From assembly GCF_020085105.1 (NCBI RefSeq), contig NC_058050.1, positions 30,770,590 through 30,834,589 on the forward strand: a DNA stretch of 64,000 nt. Reading direction: 5' to 3'. Under the pieces are notes generated by a model. The model saw only the letters and a list, made by a program, of their open reading frames with translations. It was not told where the DNA came from and made no database searches. The position numbers and the translations under genes were made by a program. Below, in pieces: positions 1-11,241 of this stretch; position 1 is the first letter of the stretch, and each line of letters opens with the position of its first letter. This DNA comes from Siniperca chuatsi (taxonomy: Eukaryota > Chordata > Actinopteri > Centrarchiformes > Sinipercidae).

Positions 1-574
<574 letters not shown>

Positions 575-863
575 TCTATTCTAAAAGACAAGTGCAGGAT
601 AATCATGCTACAACCTGTGGTCAACATTGTGTGTTTTTTCTATGTCATATACAAAAAAGGATGTCTTATGCACAGGTGCTAAACATGTATGGAACTAATC
701 TTGTTTGTAATGACGCTATGGTTTGTTGATTTGTCAACAAGATACTACCTGATGTATGCCATGAATAGAATTTCACATGTGTACAATATGGAAAATAGAT
801 GTGTAACGATGATAATTTCAAATAAAAAAGCATTGGAGAACGTGATTTATCAATACTTGCATC
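575..863. other. No gene recognised
   Basis: AT-rich sequence between the Tc1-like end and the decayed minus-strand ORFs. Short ORFs here lack any family motif. The only signal is TTTATT at 864-869, an AATAAA on the minus strand just beyond the stop of the neighbouring minus-strand ORF. Confidence 0.5.
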
Positions 864-1180
864 TTTATTCAAGTTTTATGATGTTTTCGGTTCGATCTAC
901 TCGCGTCACTACTTTCACTGGAGGGTAGTGATAAAGTTAATACACCTTTTTCATGCTCCCCCTGTCTCACCAGCGACAGGTCTCTCTTTAGAATACCGGC
1001 ATATTTTTTGGCATTCTCATACACGTCTGTACCCTGTAGTGTAAAATACATTGAGCATAGCTCTATCCAAATCATTTTGCGCAGTTTGTCTTATGGAACC
1101 ATTGCTTTGCTCCTGCTGCTGGTGCTGCTTTAATGGGTCCAATCTGATGCACCAAAACATTTTTTGAGCGTGCTCCATTT
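864..1180 (-). pseudogene. Decayed minus-strand ORF next to PolB relic, function unknown
   Basis: The minus strand holds a 68-codon open stretch (1075-869) ending in a Ser-rich basic tail, and a second open stretch upstream in another frame (roughly 1180-1020), which reads as one gene broken by a frameshift. An AATAAA lies immediately after the stop at 869-864, as expected for a transcription unit ending here. It directly follows the polymerase relic on the same strand, so it may be a downstream gene of the same element. I recognise no domain. It could also be chance coding-like sequence. Confidence 0.3.
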
Positions 1181-3276
1181 CAGCACAGATTAAAAAGACT
1201 CGTTATACTAAGGGCAATAAAAATCATCTTTCTCTCTGATTGATAGTCTTTTTCTTTTTTTAAAGTTTGACTTTTTTTATCAGCGACTAGTCTGATGACT
1301 GTCTTCTTCTTTTTCAGCTGCTTATACTGTTTGTCTGTTAGAGGGATAAACTGTGTATTGAATACACCCATGCAGCTAGATACCAGAGTGGTGAATGCAA
1401 AAGGATCAAGCTGTGTGCACTTGAGAAAAGTGTTGCGAAAAATCATCCATGCCTTGCGCAACACTTGCACATCATTAATGCAGTACCGCCGAATCTTTGC
1501 TTGAAAATCAAATATTTCTTCGCGGACTGTGTCATACCACACCAGAAAGATCTTTTTCTGACTGTCACTCATACTGTCATACCCATAGTAAGATGGATCA
1601 GGGTAAGCCCCCATGTAGTTCCCATTTTCCCTAGTGTTGAACTTGTGGGGAAAATAACCTTTTTCCACATGTTCAAACCCTGTAGCTTCGTTTGTTTTAC
1701 AGACGCATGGGTAAAAAACTGAATGAATCTATCCATCGCTGTTGGTATGTCACATCTTACATCAGAATGACCCTGCTGCCTCTCATGGTTACCAACAGTG
1801 TTATCCTCTGTTTAACAAAGTATTCCAACAGTATATAGTCAAATCCTGAGGCCAAATCCATATCAAATCCTGAGGCCTTATGAGCAATAAATGTATACCC
1901 ATATAGCCGTCTGTAATGTTTCACAAATGCATCTACACATTTCAGTGTATTAAAACAAAACTTCAAAATGAGACAGTGCAGTCCCTCATTCGTCCAGGAG
2001 TGTTTCTCATTCTCAATTGTGAAAATAGGTCTGACAGCAGACACTCAGGAAGACTCCTTCCTGAGGGCAGGGCTTAAGCAACACAGAGTAGCTTACATTT
2101 CTCAGACCATTTTCACAATTGAGAATGACTTCCGGATGGGAGCCGAAACGTCTTGATTCTGAAAACAGTGTCCAGACGACTACGACTGAAACCTTTTCTA
2201 CGATAAAACAAAACTTGTTTCCCTCAAAGTTCAATGCACACACAAAAATTGCCTCATGTTTGCCCTTATGATACCTAGTCTCAAAATTGTACAATATGTA
2301 CTTACTCTGGATTTACTTTTTCAAGGGGCTGAATAAAACATTCGTGGGGCACTCGCCGCAGTGCGAACACACAATAGGTGGACAGCTTTTTTCCAACAGC
2401 GTACGTTTTTTCACATGCCTCGCAATATTTCAATCTGTCACAAGAAACTACGTGGTGTTTCGCATCTTGTAGCTTGTTTTGCTCAAAGCAGTGTTTAGAT
2501 TTACAAATTGCCATTGCATGCTTGATTACTTCAGACAGACTAGCTCTCATGCTGCCGGGTACTGCTTGACAATCGTTGGGATTAATGCCTCTTAAATCAA
2601 CACGCTGCAGTTCAGAGGCATTAAAAATCCGTATGTCTCTGATGTGCATATCACCTCTGATCATGGATGATGAGGTAGCAGACCCTTCTGCCCTGCAACA
2701 TGCTGCCCAAAACCTAGATTATTGTCATCACCGGCACCCTCCCCAGCAACATCTGTATCAGCAGGTGCTACACAATTAGCTATTACACACATTTCTACCT
2801 CTGAGCTATTATGTGTGATGGATGACGTAGCGTCGCCGCCACCTTTCAGACTCCACACCCTCCCCATTGTCAGCTGCAGCATCAGTACCGGCAGGGACAT
2901 AACGTTTGAATAACAGCTCTGTGTTCTTTTTCAGCTTATGGATCATTGTGCGTCGTTTTTTTAAACTTATGCATGATGGTATTATCTTCATTATTACACA
3001 TTTCACGACCCACCCTGTCACTATGTTTGAAGATTTTCCTAGGAGGTGGAGCTGTGATACCATCGTCTGCAGACTCTCCATCAGCTACAACAGCAGGTGC
3101 ACCGGCAGGGACACAACATTTGGATAACAACTCTGCATTATTTTTCAGCGTATGGAGCACTGCACATCATTTTTAAACATACGTCTCATGGTGGTATTTC
3201 TCCATTTCACATTAGGAGCATCATTATCATCATTACATGCATCACTATGTTTAAACACATTTTTAGAAAGAGCCAT
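1180..3276 (-). pseudogene. Family B DNA polymerase relic (Maverick/Polinton- or adintovirus-type), exonuclease part only
   Basis: Reading down the minus strand, a possible start at about 3276 opens a lysine-rich N-terminal region containing degenerate repeats of one module (F-K-H-S-D and V-P-A-G motifs) at about 3276-3050, 3040-2850 and 2830-2670. Then comes a Cys-rich stretch at 2664-2302. Next is an Exo II-like block (F-I-A-H-x-A-S-G-F-D ... L-L-E-Y) at about 1900-1800 and a T-M-R-G-S-R-V motif at about 1765. Last is a G-Y-F-P-H-x-F-N-T segment with an Exo III-like Y-C-x-x-D-V at 1668-1430. This order matches protein-primed PolB of large DNA transposons and related viruses. The palm domain (SLYP, DTD) is absent: similarity fades by about 1250. 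Several frameshifts and an inserted palindromic element (about 2009-2205) make it non-functional. The assignment rests on motif recognition. Confidence 0.75.
2009..2205. mobile_element. Small inserted element with inverted ends inside the PolB relic
   Basis: 'attctcaattgtgaaaat' near 2009-2027 recurs as its inverse near 2112-2130, with further matching bases inside each arm. The sequence from 2130 to about 2205 then separates two blocks of the polymerase reading frame. It therefore looks like an insertion into the polymerase gene. The right boundary is estimated from where the polymerase reading resumes. Confidence 0.5.
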
Positions 3277-3360
3277 GTTACTGGCTGTTAATTAACCACT
3301 ATGGCACACCAAATATGACACCTGTATACGGATCAAAGCACGCGTTATCACAAGTTAACT

Positions 3361-4078
3361 ATTTGAACACTAGAGCCGCTCTTTGAGTTTCGGCAAGAAC
3401 ATTAATCAAATCGCCTTGATTTTTATCCAGATCTGTGGTTGCATTTTTTTCAGTTTTTGAATGTCACAAGCATGAACACGTCCATACAAAACAACAGCTT
3501 TACTTGCTGCGAATGTTTACTAAGACTTTGTTACTGTGCTGCAATTCAACAATTTTTCTACTCATGGAACATTCCAATTCATCCAATCGTCTGTCACCAA
3601 GTTGCACAAATCAACTAGTCCCCTGTCACAACAACACCTCCCGCTGCTCTTGCTAAATAAATATAAACAAATATTTAAACAGCACCCATAAAGCTCAGTC
3701 AAATTAGGTAGTTCTGACAGCTCTGAGAAAACACATTACACCAATAATTGATCAGTTAATGAATCCCTTGGTCTCAGGCAGGTGGGTAAAGTAGGCAAAG
3801 AACGCACAGATGTATGGAAGCTTGTTGATTCATCTGATAAACCGAGTGTGTCACCAAGCTGTAAATCACTGTTTACCACAGGAGTGCTGGCCCTGTTGTT
3901 CACACAAACACTGGAAAAACGCATCTTGTTGGATATCACCTAATTGTTCTTCAGTCCTCCACTCTGTATCTTTCAGTTCTCTTTTGAGCGTTTCAACAGC
4001 TTGTGTCAGCTCATCATCCTCCTCCCCTTCTAATGCGGCGACTGGCTCCGGCGGATGGTCAGTAGTTATTATTTAGAA
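3361..4078 (-). pseudogene. Decayed minus-strand ORF upstream of PolB, acidic plus coiled-coil-like, unknown
   Basis: Several minus-strand open pieces in changing frames suggest one decayed gene. The first piece (4078 to about 3930) is acidic with heptad-like E/L/K content. The second (3939-3736) is Ser/Thr/Leu-rich and ends in a stop. Around 3620-3520 there is a charged, Leu-spaced segment with the look of a coiled coil, and about 3450-3361 has a short Asp/Gln/Leu-rich tail. Same strand as the polymerase relic and about 90 bp upstream of its likely start, so it may belong to the same element. No domain is recognised. The left breakpoint of a 3.6-kb tandem duplication falls inside it at 3920. 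Confidence 0.3.
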
Positions 4079-4294
4079 TATTCTCAGATCTGATAAAAAC
4101 AAGGATAAAAAATCGTGTCAACACACACACGCACTCATCCATGATTACAGACCACCTATCGTTGCTCTACACTATCCCTGTCAGCATGACCAATGTCCAC
4201 TAATTTGTTCTTCATCCCCAGAGGCCCACACCCCTGACATTGGAATTAATAGTCCCTGTATAAGTCCTTTGTACTCTACATCACTCCCATAGAT

Positions 4295-4440
4295 AAAATT
4301 TAAATTTTCAATTCAATTTATTTATATAGCACCAATTCATAACAGAAGTTATCTCATTGCACTTTTCCTGTAGAGCAGGTCTGGACCGTACTCTTTATAA
4401 TATTATTTACAGAGACCCAACAAATCCCACCATGAGCAAG
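4295..4440 (-). mobile_element. L2-type LINE 3' tail fragment
   Basis: Minus-strand orientation of a tail also seen on the plus strand at 24495-24603, 25578-25640 and 46735-46830. Shared pieces include 'caatgagataacttctgtta' (inverted here) and an ATTGA-rich end. Only the 3' end is present. It recurs in D1 copy 2 at about 7940-8095. Confidence 0.65.
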
Positions 4441-4532
4441 CATAAAACATAAACGTGCTTGATTACAGACAGTTTACTATTGTTATGCACCTTGTATCCT
4501 GTTCAGCACAACTAATGCCCCCTGAATCTCCT

Positions 4533-4751
4533 TCATTTACCAGCACTGCTTCCCCAATCAATGCTGCGCCCCTGCTGTGCGACTCCAAAACACCTGCAGG
4601 GTTGGTCAAGACAGATGATGCAAAGGGCTGCTCCACATGTACAGAAAAGAAAAGGTTGCTTTGCGTGCTGTGTTGGTATCTGGCAATTCCAATTAGCCAA
4701 GCAGGGAAGAATGTTGGTTTCTATTGAAGAAAGTCTTGCTGTGCAGTCCAT
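4533..4751 (-). pseudogene. piggyBac-like transposase C-terminal relic
   Basis: A minus-strand open stretch of 72 codons has a Cys-rich segment reading C-Q-I-P-T-Q-H-A-K ... C-T-C-G-A-A-L-C-I-I-C-L. This resembles the C-terminal zinc-binding domain of piggyBac transposases (paired Cys, a basic stretch, then C-x-C and L-C-x-x-C). No catalytic DDD domain is seen. The same segment with a few indels lies at 8126-8344. Family assignment is tentative. Confidence 0.4.
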
Positions 4752-4990
4752 CTGTGCAGATCGAGGAACCGGGAAAAAAAAGATTAGAACAATGGACGCT
4801 GACCCTTTTATTTACCTGGTGACATCATGGGTAGTTCAGACTGACCAATGGTAGCTGGAAGCTGGGTCCATGGGGGGAGTTCACACCTCTGGGGATTATG
4901 GGAGAAGTTCGATGGCTCCTTTGTTTACAGAACAAAAGAGCATGTGGTGTTCTAATAAAAGTTCAGTTAAAGTCTCACAAATGAATGAAT

Positions 4991-5440
4991 TCAAATGGTG
5001 GAGTGCCTGTGGTCCCAACACTCATTAACTGCAAGGAACTTCACTACTTCTCCAATTCTTTTAATGTAGTACCTATTTTTTTCTATCTGGGTGGGCCCTA
5101 GAATGGGAGGTTTGCAATGGTTTCCCCAGTTACTTCCCTTTGCTTCATTTGCGACCAGGCTACTGCACTCTTCAAATGGCATTGACTAGATGCATGCTTG
5201 CTGAATCCCTTGTCTTTCTCCAATGCAGTTTTCCAATTATTAAAACCTTGCTTGGTAAAAATGAAATCTGTGTCATTATTTGTGCCAAATGTGCGAAGGG
5301 GAAACAGAAGCATGCATCTAGTTTTGCATAGTACTCCAGCCATGGTTTCCCATGGTACCAGCCAAAGTTAAATGCGCATGCAGTCTGGCCAAAGTGACGT
5401 TTGGAGAAAACAAGTGTGGGCTGCGATGGTGCTAGGCTGT
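4991..5440 (-). pseudogene. hAT-type transposase relic, TTF/ZMYM1-like N-terminal domain
   Basis: On the minus strand a TTF-type zinc-finger segment runs from about 5430 (K-R-H-F-G-Q-T) through a P-W-L-E-Y ... C-F-C-F-P block at about 5330. It continues to F-T-K-Q-G-F-N-N-W-K and K-H-A-S-S-Q-C-H at about 5270-5180, then R-Y-Y-I-K-R-I near 5060. These are hallmarks of the ZMYM1-like hAT family (zinc-finger N-terminus before the DUF4371/RNase H part). Frame changes break it and the catalytic domain is missing. Duplicated at 8628-9080. Confidence 0.6.
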
Positions 5441-5852
5441 TCAAGCCATGGTTATTATCAGCCACTGCTGCCCCCCGAATGCTGTCTGGGGGTGCAGTGC
5501 TTGTGCAACTGTGTCGGGGGTCGGGCTGAGTCGAGGAGCAGTACCGTGAGATAACACCATGGAACCTGCCTCTGTTGACTTGCGGCCCCATAACAGTGCC
5601 GTTGCGATGTTTAACGATCAGAAATCGGTGCATGCTGGCAGAGACAATAGAATAGCAATAGCAACAAATCAAATCTCATGGATTAACTAAAACTAAAACC
5701 AGGCTATTCTCATCAGAGTCACTGAGTATGAGCAAACTAGGCTGGTAACCCAGAGTACAAGCAACTGAGTACTGACGAAGTAACTGCTGCTTGCAGGGGG
5801 TATGTGGAAAGATTGGAGATTACAATTTGTCTCCAAAATGATAAGAAAATAT

Positions 5853-6134
5853 GGTAACACTTTATTTGGATAGTCCTCCTACAGATAGTTTATAGAGTAA
5901 TTGTAACATTTCATCTGTTTCGCTTTGTCTGTAGATAATTAACAGATTATCCATAGAGTATATATGACAATTTATGAACATACACTAACCAAGGTGTTTA
6001 ATGTGCATAAACCTAACCAAACCTAGAAAAAGATTTTATTTGTGAAACAATTGAATTGTTGAAACTTAATTTATAAACTATTGAAATGTCACAAATACTC
6101 TATAAACTATCTGTAGGTGGACTATCCAAATAAG
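5853..6134. mobile_element. MITE with terminal inverted repeats
   Basis: The left arm 'ggtaacactttatttggata' opens a TIR whose inner part ('cctacagatagtttatagag', 5878-5897) is mirrored at about 6097-6117 ('ctctataaactatctgtagg'). The roughly 180-bp interior is AT-rich and non-coding. This is a common teleost non-autonomous DNA element; superfamily not assigned. The same element lies at 9487-9764. Confidence 0.75.
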
Positions 6135-7120
6135 ATGCAACCAAAAAAATATCCCAAGTCATTTCATAAGCCCATTCCTAAAATGGATTCCTAAAATGGT
6201 TCCCCCCGGCAGGTGTCAACTGTTCGACTCTTGTGAGCCATTTCATTCAGAGCCTCACCCAAACTGTGCACCAGTTAACAGACACCACCAACCAAGTGGA
6301 CATCGCGCGTGACCCAGTCAATAGCGCAGAGTGGCCCAATTGGACAGCATGTGCCATGAAATAAAAAGTATAGACTCCTGTACAGAGGGTATTGGGAAAT
6401 TGTAGTGATTTTATGTATGTATCCATATTATATTTTCATAACCATCTTCTCTAATATGTATAGGATTCTATATTTTTCTTTTAATTGTCCTCATTTTGAA
6501 CTGTGCTCTTTTTGAGAATAACAAGTTATATAAGAGAACAATGACTTGTGTAACACATGGAAAGGAACACTGAATGTCAAAACAAGAAGAATAATGATAT
6601 TGCTGAAATCCTGTCCTACTGTAACTGTGTGATATGAAAAAAACACACCAATGTTTTCCCTGATACCCTATCAGGAAATATCTGATATTTAAGATCATGT
6701 CAAGTCAACTTTTGTTACTTTTTTAAATAAAAGTCTTTTATTGAAGAATTTGTGTCTTCCTGTTAATACCTCTCCACCACATACCGTCACTGTCCCGGAG
6801 AACCACATGTCTCTAAAAAATCAACTTTTCATGAGCTCAGAAAACCTATTTTCAGCTTTGTGACTATTCCTTTTCCAGCTAATCCAGTGGGGATTTAAAA
6901 AAGTTTATTTTGCTTAAGACGTACGAGAATCTTCGCAACCCATAAAAGAACACATCATCCTTCAGTTTATCAGAAAAATTGAAAATCATTCATGGTTTTC
7001 ACTGGACATTAAGGGTATAAAAAATTGTGATCTAAAAAGTAACCTGTAACTAAAACTGTCAAACAAATGTGTGTAAGTGGAGTAAAAAGTTGGCTACAAT
7101 ATTTGCCTCTGAGATGTCGT
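6135..7120. other. Repeated non-coding DNA of D1/D2, no gene
   Basis: Positions 6408-7120 occur three times in the window (also about 10042-10750 and 14334-15057). I see no conserved reading frame; the minus-strand open stretch near 6468-6698 is changed by indels in the other copies. A minus-strand L2-like or other TE origin is possible but unproven. Confidence 0.5.
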
Positions 7121-7124
7121 GGAG

Positions 7125-7240
7125 TAGAAGTATAAAGCTGCATAAAATGGAAATACTCAAGTAAAGTACAAGTACCTCAAATTTGTACTTAAGTACAGTA
7201 CTTGAGTAAAAGTACTTAGTTACATTCCAACACTGGTTTA
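7125..7240. repeat. AGTACTT-type dispersed repeat (MITE terminal region)
   Basis: Contains 'aagtacttagttacattcca' at about 7211-7230, with surrounding near-palindromic AAGTAC/GTACTT units. Copies lie at about 10755-10870 and 15060-15178, and a related end stands at 45612-45670. Confidence 0.6.
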
Positions 7241-8125
7241 GGCATCAAAACTAAACCAAGTAGTTTTGTTGCCTAAACCTAACCAAAGTGCGACTGAAAA
7301 CTGAAAATAATTTTTAAAAAACTGAAAATGATAAGTCAACTAAGTCTAAAAATAATAAGGCACAATTGTCAAAATTAGCCCCATTTGGGACTCAAACTTT
7401 GGTTTCTGGATGAAAGACCCTTCGCTTTCATCCACCACAACCTCCTTCCAATGTGGACTTTGTCACTCTTTATATTATGTCACTTGACTTCCTAAAGGCC
7501 ACTGGCGCTGTCAACTGGGTGGCGCAGGACATCTAACAGGGTGGATCTGCACTGCTGACTGGATCGCATCTTGTTGGATATCACCTAATTGTTCTTCAGT
7601 CCTCCACTCTGTATCTTCAGTTCTCTTTGAGCGTTTCAACAGCTTGTGTCAGCTCATCATCCTCCTCCTTCTAATGCGCGGCTGGCTCCAGTGGATGGTC
7701 AGTAGTTATTATTTAGAATATTCTCAGATCTGATAAAAACAAGGATAAAAAAATCGTGTCAACACACACACGCACTCATCCATGATTACAGACCACCTAT
7801 CGTTTGCTCTACACTATCCCTGTCAGCATGACCAATGTCCACTAATTTGTTCTTCATCCCCAGAGGCCCACACCCCTGACATTGGAATTAATAGTCCCTG
7901 TATAAGTCCTTTTGTACTCTACATCACTCCCATAGATAAAATTTAAATTTTCAATTCAATTTATTTATATAGCACCAATTCATAACAGAAGTTATCTCAT
8001 TGCACTTTTCCTGTAGAGCAGGTCTGGACCGTACTCTTTATAATATTATTTACAGAGACCCAACAAATCCCACCATGAGCAAGCATAAAACATAAACGTG
8101 CTTGATTACAGACAGTTTACTATTG

Positions 8126-8344
8126 TTATGCACCTTGTATCCTGTTCAGCACAACTAATGCCCCTGAATCTCCTTCATTTACCAGCACTGCTTCCCCAAT
8201 CAATGCTGCGCCCCTGCTGTGCGACTCCAAAACACCTGCAGGGTTGGTCAGACACAGATGATGCAAAGGGCTGCTCCACATGTACAGAAAAGAAAAAGGT
8301 TGCTTTGCGTGCTGTGTTGGTATCTGGCAATTCCAATTAGCCAA
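8126..8344 (-). pseudogene. piggyBac-like C-terminal relic, duplicate
   Basis: Second copy of 4533-4751 inside D1 copy 2. One-base indels move the Cys-rich reading between frames. Same interpretation and limits. Confidence 0.35.
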
Positions 8345-8627
8345 GCAGGAAGAATGTTGGTTTCTATTGAAGAAAGTCTTGCTGTGCAGTCCATCTGTGC
8401 AGATCGAGGAACCGGGAAAAAAAAGATTAGAACAATGGACGCTGACCCTTTTATTTACCTGGTGACATCATGGGTAGTTCAGACTGACCAATGGTAGCTG
8501 GAAGCTGGGTCCATGGGGGGAGTTCACACCTCTGGGGATTATGGGAGAAGTTCGATGGCTCCTTTGTTTACAGAACAAAAGAGCATGTGGTGTTCTAATA
8601 AAAGTTCAGTTAAAGTCTCACAAATGA

Positions 8628-9080
8628 ATGAATTCAAATGGTGGAGTGCCTGTGGTCCCAACACTCATTAACTGCAAGGAACTTCACTACTTCTCCAATT
8701 CTTTTAATGTAGTACCTATTTTTTCTATCTGGGTGGGCCCTAGAATGGGAGGTTTGCAATGGTTTCCCCAGTTACTTCCTTTGCTTCATTTCATACCAGG
8801 CTACTGCACTCTTCAAATGGCATTGACTAGATGCATGCTTGCTGAATCCTTGTCTTTCTCCAATGCAGTTTTCCAATTATTAAAACCTTGCTTGGTAAAA
8901 TGAAATCTGTGTCATTATTTGTGCCAAATGTGCGAAGGGGAAACAGAAGCATGCATCTAGTTTTGCATAGTACTCAGCCATGGTTTCCCATGGTACCAGC
9001 CAAAGTTAAATGCGCATGCAGTCTGGCCAAAGTGACGTTTGGAGAAAACAAGTGTGTAGGCTGCGATGGTGCTAGGCTGT
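8628..9080 (-). pseudogene. hAT-type TTF-domain relic, duplicate
   Basis: Second copy of 4991-5440 with several one-base indels; at about 8786 'catttcataccagg' replaces 'catttgcgaccagg'. It is no better preserved than copy 1. Confidence 0.55.
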
Positions 9081-9486
9081 TCAAGCCATGGTTATTATCA
9101 GCCACTGCTGCCCCGAATGCTGTCTGGGGGTGCAGTGCTTGTGCAACTGTGTCGGGGTCGGGCTGAGTCGAGAGCAGTACCGTGAGATAACACCATGGAA
9201 CCTGCCTCTGTTGACTTGCGGCCCCATAACAGTGCCGTTGCGATGTTTAACGATCAGAAATCGGTGCATGCTGGCAGAGACAATAGAATAGCAATAGCAA
9301 CAAATCAAATCTCATGGATTAACTAAAACTAAAACCAGGCTATTCTCATCAGAGTCACTGAGTATGAGCAAACTAGGCTGGTAACCGAGTACAAGCAACT
9401 GAGTACTGACGAAGTAACTGCTGCTTGCAGGGGGTATGTGGAAAGATTGGAGATTACAATTTGTCTCCAAAATGATAAGAAAATAT

Positions 9487-9764
9487 GGTAACACTTTATT
9501 TGGATAGTCCTCCTACAGATAGTTTATAGAGTAATTGTAACATTTCATCTGTTTCGCTTTGTCTGTAGATAATTAACAGATTATCCATAGAGTATATATG
9601 ACAATTTATGAACATACACTAACCAAGGTGTTTAATGTGCATAAACCTAACCAAACCTAGAAAAGATTTTATTTGTGAAACAATTGAATTGTTGAAACTT
9701 AATTTATAAACTATTGAAATGTCACAAATACTCTATAAACTATCTGTAGGTGGACTATCCAAAT
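9487..9764. mobile_element. MITE, duplicate copy
   Basis: Second copy of the 5853-6134 element within D1 copy 2, with the same inverted arms. Confidence 0.7.
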
Positions 9765-11241
9765 AAGATGCAACCAAAAAAATATCCCAAGTCATTTCAT
9801 AAGCCCATTCCTAAAATGGATTCCTAAAATGGTTCCCCGGCAGGTGTCAACTGTTCGACTCTTGTGAGCCATTTCATTCAGAGCCTCACCCAAACTGTGC
9901 ACCAGTTAACAGACACCACCAACCAAGTGGACATCACGCGTGGACCCAGTCAATAGCGCAGAGTGGCCCAATTGGACAGCATGTGCCATGAAATAAAAGT
10001 ATAGACTCCTGTACAGAGGGTATTGGGAAATTGTAGTGATTTTATGTATGTATCCATATTATATTTTCATAACCATCTTCTCTAATATGTATAGGATTCT
10101 ATATTTTCTTTAATTGTCCTCATTTTGAACTGTGCTCTTTTGAGAATAACAAGTTATATAAGAGAACAATGACTTGTGTAACACATGGAAAGGAACACTG
10201 AATGTCAAAACAAGAAGAATAATGATATTGCTGAAATCCTGTCCTACTGTAACTGTGTGATATGAAAAAAACACACCAATGTTTTCCCTGATACCCTATC
10301 AGGAAATATCTGATATTTAAGATCATGTCAAGTCAACTTTTGTTACTTTTTTAAATAAAAGTCTTTTATTGAAGAATTTGTGTCTTCCTGTTAATACCTC
10401 TCCACCACATACCGTCACTGTCCCGGAGAACCACATGTCTCTAAAAAATCAACTTTTCATGAGCTCAGAAAACCTATTTTCAGCTTTGTGACTATTCCTT
10501 TTCCAGCTAATCCAGTGGGGATTTAAAAAGTTTATTTTGCTTAAGACGATGCACGAGAATCTTCATGAACCCATAAAAGAACACATCATCCTTCAGTTTA
10601 TCAGAAAAATTGAAAATCATTCATGGTTTTCACTGGACATTAAGGGTATAAAAAATTGTGATCTAAAAAGTAACCTGTAACTAAAACTGTCAAACAAATG
10701 TGTGTAAGTGGAGTAAAAAGTTGGCTACAATATTTGCCTCTGAGATGTCGTGGAGTAGAAGTATAAAGCTGCATAAAATGGAAATACTCAAGTAAAAGTA
10801 CAAGTACCTCAAATTTGTACTTAAGTGCAGTACTTGAGTAAAAGTACTTAGTTACATTCCAACACTGGTTTAGGCATCAAAACTAAACCAAGTAGTTTTG
10901 TTGCCTAAACCTAACCAAAGTGCGACTGAAAACTGAAAATAATTTTTAAAAAACTGAAAATGATAAGTCAACTAAGTCTAAAAATAATAAGGCACAATTG
11001 TCAAAATTAGCCCCATTTGGGACTCAAACTTTGGTTTCTGGATGAAAGACCCTTCGCTTTCATCCACCACAACCTCCTTCCAATGTGGACTTTGTCACTC
11101 TTTATATTATGTCACTTGACTTCCTAAAGGCCACTGGCGCTGTCAACTGGGTGGCGCAGGACATCTAACAGGGTGGATCTGCACTGCTGACTGGATGGCG
11201 CGCAATGTCCAATTGGGTCGCTCTGAGCTGTCGACCGGGTC

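Larger units (their letters stand above)
3920..7564. repeat. Tandem duplication D1, copy 1 (3,645 bp)
   Basis: Starts at 'cgcatcttgttggatatc' and ends at 'ctgctgactggat'. It is followed at once by a second copy (7565-11196). It carries an L2 tail, a piggyBac-like piece, a hAT-like piece, a MITE and an AGTACTT-rich repeat, all present again in copy 2. The copies differ mainly by one-base indels. Confidence 0.9.
7565..11196. repeat. Tandem duplication D1, copy 2 (3,632 bp)
   Basis: Direct repeat of 3920-7564 throughout. After 11196 the sequence continues as 'ggcgcgcaatgtcc', into the LINE ORF1 region, whereas copy 1 jumps back to the unit start. The last part of this copy (from about 10046) is also the first part of duplication D2. 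Confidence 0.9.
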
